The translations under genes and the position numbers were made by a program. From positions 106,543,650 to 106,607,649 of the forward strand of contig NC_057834.1 of assembly GCF_910594005.1 (NCBI RefSeq): a DNA stretch of 64,000 nt, given 5' to 3'. The stretch is from Cervus elaphus. Taxonomy: Eukaryota > Chordata > Mammalia > Artiodactyla > Cervidae. Positions 1 through 12,900 of this stretch are shown piece by piece. Within the stretch, counting starts at the first letter, position 1, and every line of letters begins with the position of its first letter. Below the pieces are notes generated by a model. The model was not told the DNA's origin. It saw only the letters and a list, made by a program, of their open reading frames with translations, and did no database searches.

Positions 1-668
1 TTTCAGAAGTGCTGCTAATTGTAGGATCATCAGCTAAGACGGATCCAAATAGGTGACATTTGAGCAGCACATTAAGGAACTGGAGTTACACAGATTTCAG
101 AGGAAAACCATTCTAGATGGAAGAAATAGCAAATACAAAGTCCTAAACAAGAACATTTTTTTTATGTTTGCACAGAGACCAATGGGGCCGGACTGGAAAG
201 AGTAAGAGAGAGCAAGATGGCAGGGAGTGATAGGAGAGGAGGCGACAGGAGGGTGAGGGCCAGATCATGTAGAGCTCCAGGCCAGGAGAAGGATGTAGAA
301 TCTGTCTAAATGTCTTGGGAAGTCGTTGGAGAATTGAGAGTCAAAAAGTGAAATGATCTCATTAAACTGTTAAATGATCTCTGTGGCAGCTCAGTGGAAG
401 ATAGGCTGAGAAGGGGGTTAAGGAGAGAATCAGGAAACCTGTTGTAGACTTTACAGCATCCAGATAAAAAATGTTAGTACTTTGTACTAGGATGACAAAG
501 CAGATGAAGCGGTGAAAATTGGTCTGAAGTGTCATGTTTTGGATGGAGGGTTGAAATGCTTTGGCAGAGACGAAAGAAGAGGGTTGAGAGAGAGAAGAGT
601 CAAGGTTGACTCAAAGGATTAAATGTAAGTAAATAAAAGAGATAGAAAAAGAATATGGTTTCGTTGGC
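1..668 (+). other. Copy A intron 4, 3' part
   Basis: Noncoding sequence that matches by eye the block before exon 5 of copy C (about 55440-56090), including a shared purine-rich stretch and the same GTAAGTAAA-like end. No exon is seen. It is part of the duplicated unit. Confidence 0.7.
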
Positions 669-716
669 GTGTTGTTCAGTTGCTCTCATGTTCAACAGTT
701 TGCAGCCCTATGGACT
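669..716 (-). mobile_element. Bov-A SINE fragment
   Basis: Short stretch with GTTGTTCAGTTGCTC and TTTGCAGCCC, matching the end of a Bov-A/BovB tail in antisense. It lies 64 bp upstream of exon 5 and is absent from copies B and C at this spot. Confidence 0.55.
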
Positions 717-779
717 TATCTTAAGAAGTAGAAAAATGTCACCCCCTTTTCTCCATGACGGTTTTATTTGTTCCATCAG

Positions 780-956
780 CTCTACAATGTCTTTCCAAGG
801 ATAATGAATTTCCTTCCGGGTCCACACCAAATGCTCTTCAGTAACTGGGGAAAACTGAAAATGTTTGTTGCCCGTATGATTGAAAACCACAAGAGAGATT
901 GGAATCCTACTGAAGCAAGAGATTTCATTGATGCTTACTTCCAGGAGACAGAAAAA
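780..956 (+). CDS. CYP2J2-like: Copy A exon 5
   Basis: This 177-bp exon starts after a CCATCAG acceptor and ends before a GTGAGG donor. It is phase 0 and encodes 59 residues beginning [17 protein letters not shown] and ending [11 protein letters not shown] (F-G helix region). The length equals exon 5 of other CYP2J genes and of copies B and C here. Confidence 0.93.
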
Positions 957-3900
957 GTGAGGAAACCTGAGTTTTTCCCTGAGTATTGTCCTTAAAGACC
1001 AAATGAAGGGATTCTAATAATCTTATTGCTGGTGTAAGAAGTCACCACAAACTTGGTGGCTTAAAACAACCAACATTTATCAAGTCAAGGTGGGGGCAAT
1101 ACTGGCTCTTTCAAGATTCTAGGGGAAGAAACTAGTGATGGACTTTTCCAGAGTCTACAGGCTGCCTTTACTCCTTGAATGACTTGTGACCCCTTCCTCC
1201 ATCTTCAAAGCCATCATTATAGCATTTTTTTCTGCCACTATCTTCACATCTGCTCTTTATGACTTTCTCACCTCCCTCTTCTAAAGACTCTTGTGATTAT
1301 ATTGGGCCCACTGGGATAATGCAGAATAATTTTCCCATCAAGAGCCTTATTTCAATATATCTACAGAGTTCTGTCTGCCATATAAAATTCACAGATTCTA
1401 GAGTTAAGGACATACATTTCTTTGTGGGTCATTTTTCAGCCTACCACAGGGGAGAAAAAATAGAGGCAGTACTTCAAAGAATGTAGGAATAGCATTAACT
1501 CAAAATTGATGGGACAGTTAGAAATAAAGACAGAGGTTTAACAGTATTTGGCTTAAGGACTTTAGAAAGACCAAATACTGCCTTTTCATAATACATTCTC
1601 TACCCATATCTGAAGGACCTGTATGTACAAGGAAAAAAAGTATTATTTCATTATTAGTTGGACCAATGCCCAGGCTCCTTCCTACCCCTTCCCCCAGCTC
1701 CCCATTGCAGAACACAGGTAAATCTGAGTCAGATGCCAGAGTTTAGCCTCAGATGGGAGAGACATTTGCCTTCCTCCCTCATCTCTATGTCATCCACTTT
1801 TCAATATTACTATAGGAAAAAAGCAGGAAAAAAGTCAAATGGGATGTAAAACCTTTGCCATAGTCATCTCTCTGGTAAACGTATCACTGCATTGGTGATA
1901 TGTTTGACCCATCAGATTATTTTGACCCATCAGATCATTCATTCCCAGAGTTGGCAGAATGGATTTCTTTCCAACTCCTCTCTTGTTTCACCTTATTGTG
2001 ATAACACTAATAGAAACATTGATTTCTCTTATGAGGAGGAGACTTCACTTGCTATAAGATATGCAGGTATGGGACCACACAGGGAGGAACATTGACACAT
2101 TGAAGGAAGGTGGTAAAGATGCTGGAGTGCCATGAGGAATGACTGTTGGAATCAGAAAAGTTTAACCTGAAAGGAAAAGATTAATGGGGAGATGTGAAAA
2201 TTGTTGTACTTTAGGGAAATTCAGTTATTATTTCTGTTATTGGTACAAACATTTGTTGAGAATTGATATGTGCCCTTTCCTACTCACATAATTCATAATT
2301 CCAGCTTAAGAGGTGAGTATTGTTATGTCTGTTTTGTGGAACAGGAATCTGAAACACAGAAAGTTTTATTAACTTGCTCAAGTCATACAAATGGTGAATG
2401 GTGTCACTAATATTGGAACCCAAGGCTGTTTGCCAGTGTAATAATAGATTCTGCCTAATTATGGGTGTAAAAATTAGTTGTCTTTTTTGTCCACCAAAAC
2501 TAGCAAAAGCTTCCAGCCCTAGGGGGAATGATATTCCAGTAATAAATCTCTGCCTCATGAGACAGCCAAGGGGAAAGTTATTTCTCCTGGAGCAGTTTCT
2601 CCTTCATGTTCTCTTTAGGATGAAGCCCCATGTGTTGTGGAAACTAAGAACCATCTCAATAAACCAATAATCACTGTGCTTTCTAGCATAAGGGCAATGC
2701 TGCTTCAAGTTTCCATGAAGAAAACCTTATCTACAGCACCCTGGACCTCTTCTTCGCTGGAACAGAGACAACTTCAACCACCCTGCGCTGGGGGCTGCTC
2801 TACATGGCCCTGAACCCCGAAATCCAAGGTGAGCACTTGAGTGGGTGGGCCTAGGCTGGGTCATAAGGGGGCTTCCTCAAGAATATACAAATGGGGCAAA
2901 GAAGCTCTCTTCAATAAGTGCTGCTGGGAAAACTGGACAGCTACGTGTAAAAGAATGACATTACAACCCTTCCTAACACCATACACAAAGATAAACTCAA
3001 AATGGATTGAAGATCTAAATGTAAAGCCAGAAACTATAAAATTCTTAGAGGAAAACATAGGCAGAACACTCTATGACACAAATCACAGCAAGGTCCTCTA
3101 TGACGCACCTCCTAGAGTAATGGAAATCAAAACAAAAATTAAAAAGTGGGGGCCTAATTAAACTTAAAAGCTTTTACACAGCAAAGGAAACTATAAACAA
3201 GGTGAAAAGACAACCCTCAGGATGGGAAAAAAATAATAGCAAATGAAACAACTGACAAAAGATTAATTTCAAATATATAAGCAGCTCATACAAACCAATA
3301 ACAGAAAAGCAAAAATCCAATCAAAAAGTGGGCAAAAGACCTAAACAGACATTTTTCCAAAGAAGACTTACCGATGGCTAACAAACCCCTGAAAAAATGG
3401 TCAAGATTGCTCATTATTAGAGAAATACAAATCAAAACTACAATGAGAGATCACCTCACACTGGTCAGCATGGCCATCATTGAAAAATCTACAAACTATA
3501 AAAGCTGGAGAGGGTAAAGAGAAAAGGGGACCCTCTTGTGCTGTTGGTGGGAATGTAAACTGATACAACCACTATGGACAACAGTACGGAGATTCCTTAA
3601 AAAACTAGGAATAAAGCCACCATGTGACCCAATAGTCCCATCACTAGGCATACACCCTGGGGAAACCAAAATTGGAAAAGACAAGTGTACCCCAGTGTTC
3701 ATTGCAGTTCTATTTACAACAGCTAGGACATGGAAGCAACCTAGATGTCCATCAACAGATGGAAGGATAAAGAAGCTGTGGTACATATATACAATGAAAT
3801 ATTACTCAGCCACAAAAAGGAATGCATTTGAGTCAATCCTAATGAGGTGGATGAACCTAGAGCCTATTATACAGAGTGAAGTAAGTCAGAAAGAGAAAAA

Positions 3901-6900
3901 TGTCATATACTAATGCATATATATGGAATCTAGAAAGATGGTTCTGATGAACCTATTTGGAGAGCAGCAGTGGAGACACAGACATTGAGAACAGATTATG
4001 GACATGGCTGGGAGGGGAGAAAGGAGAGGGTGGGATATGTGGAGAGAGTAACATGGAAATATACAATACCATATGAAAATAGATACCCAGTGGAATAGGA
4101 ATTTGCTGCATGACACAGCAAACTCAAACTGGGGCTCTGTAACAACCTAGATAGTTGAGATGGGAGGGTGGTGGGAGGGATGTTCAGGTGTGGGGGGACA
4201 TGGGTAAACCTATGGCTAATTCATGTTGATGTTTGGTAGATACCAACACAATACTATAAAGCAATTATCCTTCAATTAAAAATAAACAATTTTTTTTAAA
4301 GGAAAAAAGAAAAAAAGAATGGGGCCTCCTGGAACACTGTCCAAAAGTAAGGCCAGAGGATAGCATGGTAGGATGGAGAGATAGGTAAGACAGGTGGACT
4401 TGAGAACGGGCGCCTGCTTCAGTTTTCTGCCAGAATTGGGATGGGTCCACATAACACAGATATAACAGAGAGCCCCTGCCCTCAGGAAACTCACTGTCCA
4501 GTGGGGAAAACAGTGAAGTCCACTGCCATTGTGGTGAGTTCCAGGAAGGAGCTCCATCCCACTCACATATGAAATCTGGTAGCAGTCTTCCATCCTTTAC
4601 AAGTAGTGTTTTCCAGCACCCTGTGGACAGTGCTCGTCTGGTATATCATGAGCTCTGCTGTGCCTCTTTTCTACCTGTCCAGCCTGCATAGGGGCTTCAG
4701 GAAGTCACAGGTCATTTAATTTCACTGTCCTTATTTGTGCCTCTGGACCGTCACACCTGCTGTTCCCTAGAAGAATAATCAAGAATGTATTTCCCTAATT
4801 TCTCTATACAGTAAAGCCTTAGCTATGCTTGAAGAGTCTACTCAAGATAGCTTCCAAGTGTTTCTCCACACTTCTGGGAAAATACTAGCATTGCCTTTCT
4901 TTAAAGATGACCTAATTAACCTCCATTAGTTTGCTTATAACATGTTATTTATATATCTTCCCCAGAGACTGTAGTCCTTTCAAGGACAGTGACTGTTAGA
5001 ATAATTTTTCATTTTCTAGCTGCTCCCCCAACAGCTTAAGCACATGTAGGATAGAAACTATTGTGATAAATTTTTGCAAACTGTGGGTAAAAGTTCATTA
5101 ATAGGACATAGAGTCAATTTAGTAAATCAAGACCAACTTTTTGCCCTAAATTTAAAAAAAAATAGATTAGTAAAATCAGAGTGCTTTCTGTGTACTAAGG
5201 ATAATGCTTTTTCATGAAACTTTCTTTCCTGAAATAGATGAATAAATGTTTGTTTTATATGTGTGTGTTTATTTTTGTTTATGTGCCCTGAGTACTTGTA
5301 AAATGCACTTATTTGTGAATTATGGGCTTCCCTGATGGCTCAGTGGTAAAGTATCCACCTGCAAATGCAGGAGATGCAAATTCTATCCCTGGGTTGGGAA
5401 GATCCCCTGGAGAAGGAAATGGCAACCCACTCCAGTATTCTTGCCTGGGCAATTCCATGGACCAAACAGCCTGGTGGGCTACAGTCCATGGAGTCACAAG
5501 GGTCAGACAGGATTTAGCAACTAAAGAACTGTGAATTACAGGGTTTTCTTTAAGTTTAAAAGCCACCTAGTTAGGATATAGTTATAGCTTCCCTATAAAA
5601 GGCTCCAAAATAATAATGGCTTAAGATGGCATAAGGAGAAGGAAATGGCAACCCACTCCAGTGTTCTTGCCTGGAGAAGCCCAGGGACGGGGGAGCCTGG
5701 TGGGCTGCTATCTATGGGGTCGCACAGAGTCGGACACAACTGAAGCGACTTAGCAGCAGCAGCAGCAGCAAGATGGCATAAAAGTGGATACAACCCAAGT
5801 GTCTTATCAGTGGATGAATGGATAAGCAAAATGTGGAATGCAATGAAATATTAATCCTTAAAAATGAAACATTTTGACACATGCAACATGGTGAACTTTA
5901 AGGACATTATGCTAAACTCAGTAATCCAATCAAAAAGAACAAACTATATGATTCTGTTCATCTGAGGTATCTGGAACAGTTGAACTCATAGAAAGCAAAA
6001 GTAAAATGGTGGTTGTTAGACTCCAGGGTTAGAGCCTGGAGTTAGTGCAAATGGGAGTTCTGGTTCAGTGAGTATAGTTTTGGCTTTGCAAGACAAAAAT
6101 TTCTGCAGATTGGTTGTACAAGGATGTGAATATTCTTAACATTATTTAACCACACACTTTAAAGTGGCTAAGATAAGTAAGTTATATATTATGTGTATTT
6201 TACCACCATTTTAAAAGTTTCTAAATGTTCAGTAAAAAAAGAAAGTTTATTTTTCTCTCAATTCAAAAACTCTTAAGCTAGACTCTGCAGAACCCTTTGG
6301 GTCCAAACTGCTTCCCATGTATTGCTCTGTTATGTCTAGAATGGCACCCTTGTTGGGACTCACAGATGGCTCACCTCTATGGCTGCCTTTCCACCAGCAG
6401 GAAGGGGAGGAGGAGGAAGCACATGCCTTTCCTTTTAGGGCATGTTCCAAGTATTAAACATTCCCTCTACTTACATTCTCTTGGCCAGAACTTAGTCACA
6501 AGGGGATCTGGGAAATGTAGTCTTTAGCTGAGGAACCAGGTATCCAAATCAAATATTTATTATTGTAGAAAAAGAGGAAAACAAATATTGGGGCATAGTT
6601 AACAGGGTTTTGTTGTTGTTGGATGCTTCCCTAAATCAGTTCATGTAAATCTAAAATTTCCTAAAGGTGAAACTTGATTAATCCTCACTAATAAGAAGAG
6701 AAACCAGAGGCTCAAAGAGCTCCAGGAACTTGCCACAGGACTAGGATTGAGCAAGAATTTGCCACCAGATTTGTCTCACACCAGGGCCCACTTCCCACTC
6801 ACATACCTCCCTGAGGAGGTTGTCCAGAGACCCTACTATAGCTTTAGTCATTTTGTTGTTCAGTCGCTGAGCCATGTCCAAGTCTTTGCCACCCATAGAT

Positions 6901-9900
6901 TATAGCACACCAGGCTTCCCTGTCCCTCACTATTACTGGAGTTTTCTCAAACTCATTTCCATTGAGTCAGCGATGCCATCTAACCATCTCATCCTCTGTC
7001 GCTCACTTCTCTTCCTGCCCTTAATCTTTCCCAGCATCAGGGTCTTTTCTGTGAGTCAGCTCTTTGCATCAAGTGGCCGAAACACTAGAGCTTAAGTGTC
7101 ATTCCTTCCAATGAATATTCAGGGTTAATTTAATCCAGCCCAGCATTTCACATAATGTACTCTGAATTTAAGTTAAATAAGCAGGGGTGATGCTATAAAG
7201 CCTTAATGTACTCCTTTAGCATTTTTTATCCTGGTTATCCCATTCCTTAGCTTAACTGGCCTCTAGGAAAGTTATAGAAAAATAGAATAATAAAACCTCC
7301 TGTGCTTTTCCAGAAAAAGTCCAAGCTGAAATCGATAAGGTGCTTGGCGAGTCACGACAACCGAGCATGGCTGCGCGAGAGTCCATGCCCTACACCAACG
7401 CTGTCATCCACGAGGTGCAGAGAATGGGGAACATCCTCCCTCTGAACGTGCCCCGGGAGGTGACAGTGGACACCACCCTGGCTGGATACCACCTGCCCAA
7501 GGTAATTAGGGGCTCACACCAACAGCCTCAGATCTCCAAGCTCGTATTTGTAAATGGTGGGAATGTCTCAATTGGAAAAGCATTCTTATTCTAGAGAGTT
7601 ACTTACATGGGAAGAGAAATATATTATGCCTGATGAAATACTAGTTTTGTTCCCTAAGTGTGAGCTTAGAAAGTTAGTTCAACTGGATGTTAACAGGTGT
7701 TTTTTTTTGGGGGGGGGGGGGGTTCCTAAGTCAGCTGTGATTAGGCAGAACCAGGCTTTTCTTTGCATGGGATTTCTCATTGTTCTACTCTGTGACATGA
7801 GCTGTGAATCTGTGTGGGGATACAGAAGGCAGCAGTTCTCAGGCTCAGACTTTGTCATGAGGTCCTTTCCTTTGCCTTGGGAGTGCTTCTCACAAGATAG
7901 AGACCTGCTAGGCTTATTTTAGACAATTGTGCTCTGCAGTGCTGGAATGTTGAAAAATGAGGGACTTTTGAGACCACCTGAACCAACATCACATTCATTC
8001 TGGTGTTTCTAACATACTATCCCCACAGGTGTGTGTGTTTTTTGTTTTTTTTTTTTTTTTATCTTTGACTTACAGACCCTTCTTGATGGCACTGCCTCAC
8101 AAAGGAAAGCAATCCAAGTATGTTCAGTATTAAATATCAGAATAGGAGAGGAAGGAGGAACCAATGCTTTTTAAGCAGTGATTATGTACTGCGGACTATA
8201 TATGTTATTTCAAAATGTCTGAATCAGTCCTTAGAATAATTCCGTTATCTAATTTTATAAATCTGAAAGCCGGGGCTTGGAAAGTAATTAATTAACCTCT
8301 CAGCTACAGGCACAAGAGTTGGGTTCCAGAAACGGAACTTTTCTGATTCCCAGGCTCATCTTTTTTTGTACTACACCATGATCTCTCCACAGGAGTTGCT
8401 TTCCTTTGATTTTAAAAGAGCCTCCCTGAAACATTTCTCAGTGCTACTAAGTCACTTCAGTCGTGTCTGACTCTGTGCGACCCCATCCCTGGGATTCTCC
8501 AGGCAAGAACACTGGAGTGGGTTGCCATTTCCTTCTCCAATGCATGAAAGTGAAAAGTGAAAGTGAAGTCGCTCAGTCATGTCTGACTCTTCGGGACCCC
8601 ATGGACTGCAGCCTACCAGACTCCTCCGTCCTTGGGATTTTCCAGGCAAGAGTACTGGAGTGGGGTGCCATTGCCTTCTCCGGTTATATTTAACGGGGAC
8701 CCATTTCTCAGTGGGTCCCTATTAAATTCCCTGTCCTCCCAAAGGACATTCTGCTCTCACTCGCCCCCGCCCCGCGAGGATCGCAGGTGACAGCTCTCCT
8801 GTGCCGCCTAGTGTCCACTCTATGCATTGCACATATACAGTTCCCTTTCTCACAACCTTGGTGAGCCTCTGTGGATCCATTCTAGTCTGTCTAAATTGCT
8901 CTGTGTGTGTTGTACCTGGGGACAATCTCAAGGCAAAGCCAAAGGAAATTCTGCATTGTCCACCCCTTAGTCACCAGCCCAGCAGAACCAGGAATAGCAG
9001 CTATTCCTGCCATGATTGCTTTACTGTATTAGTTTGGTGCAAATGTAATTGCTATTTTGACCATGAATTTTAAATCATGGTAACTAGGCTCAAATCATTG
9101 TAACTAGGCTTTAAGAAAAGGCAGAGGAACCAGAGGTCAAATTGCCAACATCCACTGGATCATCAAAAAAGCAAGAGAGTTCCAGAACAACATCTATTTC
9201 TGCTTTATTGACTATGCCAAAGCCTTCGACTGTGTGGATCACAATACACTGTGGAAAATTCTGAAAGAGATGGGAACACCAGACCACCTGATCTGCCTCT
9301 TGAGAAATCTGTATGCAGGTCAGGAAGTAACAGTTAGAACTGGACATGGAACAACAGGCTGGTTCCAAATAGGAAAAGGAGTACATCAAGGCTGTGTATT
9401 GTCACCCTGCTTATTTAACTTCTATGCAGAGTACATCATGAGAAATGCTGGGCTGGATGAAGCACAAGCTGGAATCAAGATTGCTGTGAGAAATATCAAT
9501 AACCTCAGATATGCAGATGACACCACCCTTATGGCAGAAAGTGAAGAGGAACTAAAAAGCCTCTTGATGAAAGTGAAAGAGGAGAGGGAAAAAGTTGGCT
9601 TAAAGCTCAACATTCAGAAAACTAACATCATGGCATCTGGTCCCATCACTTCATGGCAAATAGATGGGGAAACAGTAGAAACAGTGGCAGACTTTATTTT
9701 GGGGGGCTCCAAAATCACTGCAGATGGTGATTGCAACCATGAAGTTAAAAGACGCTTATTCCTTGGAAGAAAAGTTATAACCAACCTAGGCAGCATATTA
9801 AAAAGCAGAGAAATTACTTTGCCAACAAAGGTCCATCTGGTCAAGGCTATGGTTTTTCCAGCGGTCATGTATGGATGTGAGAGTTGGACAGTAAAGAAAG

Positions 9901-12900
9901 CTGAGCACCAAAGAATTGATGCTTTTGAACTGTGGTGTTGGAGAAGACTCTTGAGAGTCCCTTGGACTGCAAGGAGACCCAACTAGTCTATCCTAAAAGA
10001 AATCAGTCCTGAATATTCATTGAAAGGACTGATGTTGAAGCTGAAACTCTAATACTTTGGCCACCTGATGCGAAGAACTGACTCATTTGAAAAGACCCTG
10101 ATGATGAAAGATCCTGATGAAAGATTGAAGGTGGGAGAAGTGGACAACAGAGGATGAGATGGTTGGATGGCATCACTGACTCAGTGGACATGAGTTTGGG
10201 TAAAAGTCCAGGAGTTGGTGATGGACAGGGAGGCCTGGCGTGCTGCAGTCCATGGGGTCACAAAGAGTTGGACACGATTGAGTAAATGAACTGAACTGAA
10301 GTGAACTAGGCTCAAACACATCTTTATTAATCAAAGTAGGAACCATTACAGTCAACACATTTTTGCCAATGAGAAAGAAGTTTGCTTATTCCTGTAGTGT
10401 AAAAATGTGTCCTTTGGGACTCTTGGCAAGCATTTTCTGCCTCTTACTAGTTACGGAAGCATTTTCCCTGCAAAAAGTTACCAGCATACTTGAGGAAGTG
10501 GTAGTTGGTTGGCTACCGAGGTCCGGTGAATATGGTGGATGAGGCAAAACTTTGTAGCCCAATTCATTCAACTTTTGAAGTATGCAACATGCAGTCAGTT
10601 GTTGTCATGGAGAAGAATTGGGCCCATTCTGTTGACTAATCCCAGCTGCAGACATTGCAGTTTTCAGTGCATCTCATTGATTTGCTGAGCATGCTTCTCA
10701 AATGTAATGTTTTTGCTGGAATTCAGAAGGCTGTAGTGGATCAGACAAGCAGCAGACCACCAAACAGTGACTGACATTTTTTTGGTGCAAGTTTGGCTTT
10801 GGGAAATGCTATGGAGCTTCTTCTAGATCCAGCCACTGAGCTGGTCATCACCTGTCATATAAAACCCACTTTTTGTCGCATATCACCATTCAATCGAGAA
10901 ATGGTTTGTTGTTGTGTAGATGAAGCAAAGATGACACTTCAAAATGATGATTTTTTTTATTTGCGGTCACCTCGTGAGGTACCTACTTATTGAGCTTTTT
11001 CAGGTTTCCAATTTGCTTCAAATGCCAAGTGACCATAGAATGGTTGACACTGAGTTCAGCAACTTCTCTTATAGTTGTAAGAGGATCAGCTTAGATGATT
11101 GCTCTCCAACAGTCATGTACTTCCAATGGCCAGCCACTCCACTCCTCATCTTCAAGACTCTCACTCGTCTCCTTTGCAAAACCTCTTGAACCACCACTGC
11201 ACTGTATATTCATTAGCAGTTCCTGGACCAAATGCACTGTTGATGCTGCAAGTTGTCTCTGCTGCTTTATGACCCACTCTGACCCATAAGAAAATGGCTC
11301 ACATTTGCTTTTTGTCTAACATTATTTCCATAGTCTAAAATAAATAGAAAATACACAGCAAGTAATAAGTCATTAGCAAAAAAAAAAAAAAAACATAAAG
11401 CAAGAAATGTGCATGAAAATGATGTATAACATAACCACATTTAAGAATGTATTCCAATGTCAAAGGACAAAATTCAGCAGTGCAAAACTACAATTACTTT
11501 TGCAACAACCTCATATTTTCTTGCTAATTGATCATTTGTGGTTGAAGGCTGGTGGTGGTGGTTTAGTTGCTAAGTCATGTTTGACTCTTGCTGAGGTCTA
11601 AATTATTTCTCAGGTGATCTTTGCATTTTTATGGCAATTCAGTTAACTCCAGGAAACCATCCCAGATCAGTAGACTTGTTCTGACATTGATTATTAATGT
11701 TTACTTAAAAAATCATCCTGGAAATTAAAAGATCCCGTTGGCTATGTTGTAGAGGGGTCATAACTTTGATGTCAAATGTCCTAATTCAAATCATTTTTCT
11801 ACCTCCTTCCACCCTGTGACTCTGGGTGTCTTATTCCACCTCTCAGAGCTTTAAAATCTTTATCTGTGAGAATGCATTTAAATACATCTCACAGATGAAC
11901 ATGTAATGAGGTCATGCATGAATATTAGAATATATATAAGGTTAAATAGAATATTTAACCTTGTGCTTACTATAGAAAGTTCTCAAAATAGCACTTATTA
12001 TTCTTTATTAATTCATCAGATGTTCATTAAACACCTAAAATGTTTAGACCTCAGAGAACAACTCAGAAGAAAATAATCATGCAAGTTTATAAGTACAACT
12101 GTGATAACTATCCAAAGGAAAAAAATCACTGGTTTCTAGGAAGATGCAGGCTGGCTGCAATGAGGAGTGGGAGCAGGAGCAGGCAGAGAGGACTTCCCAA
12201 AGGAAGTGATGTTTGCATAGAGGATTAAAGGATGGTTAAGAGTTAACTCAGTGACAAAATGGGAAGGAAGGACGTTCCAGGCAAAGGTGACAGCATGTAA
12301 AAAGGCACAGAAGTAAGTGGGGAAATGTGGAATGTTTGAGAAACTGAAAGAAGCTTGATGTAGTAGGAGTGCAAGCAGGAGGGTGACTCAGACAGGGAGC
12401 AGGTGATGTGTCCTTCATCTAAAAGTGATGGGAGTTATTGAAGGGTATCTATCAAGTTCCAGGTGTGGTGGGTAGATAGGAGTGAAATGATTAAATCTTA
12501 TTCAAAGCTAACTCAGCTTTCATCATGTAGAGCACATTGAAGGGGAAGAGAGAATATGGGCATAGGCAGGGATATTACAGGAGGATAGCCAAGCAAGGTG
12601 GTAGCCTGAATCAGGTGGCAGTGGTGGACACAAAATGGAGTAACAGGATCAAGAGAAATTTCAGAAAATTGACCAGCCTGGCTTAAGCATTGGTTGAAGG
12701 AAGAATGGGGGAAAGGGACACATTATGGAAGACGCCTAGGTTTTTTGCTCAGTATCTGGAAGAACAGCGGTTCCTTTTGCTGAGTGACCTCATTCTATTA
12801 TTAAACCCTCTGTAGAACAGACCAGACATTGGAAGGAAGCAAATGGGAGATGTCTCACTATTCTCTTATTGATGCAAATGTGTTCCCTCCCAAGTTCTAC

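Noticed and set aside
5752..5769. AGC run as a coding polyglutamine or polyserine tract
   Set aside because: It is the microsatellite tail of a Bov-A SINE with a perfect target duplication.
9234..9986. 250-codon frame as a host gene
   Set aside because: It reads [20 protein letters not shown] and [14 protein letters not shown], the reverse transcriptase and C-terminus of BovB. The element is truncated and has a target duplication.
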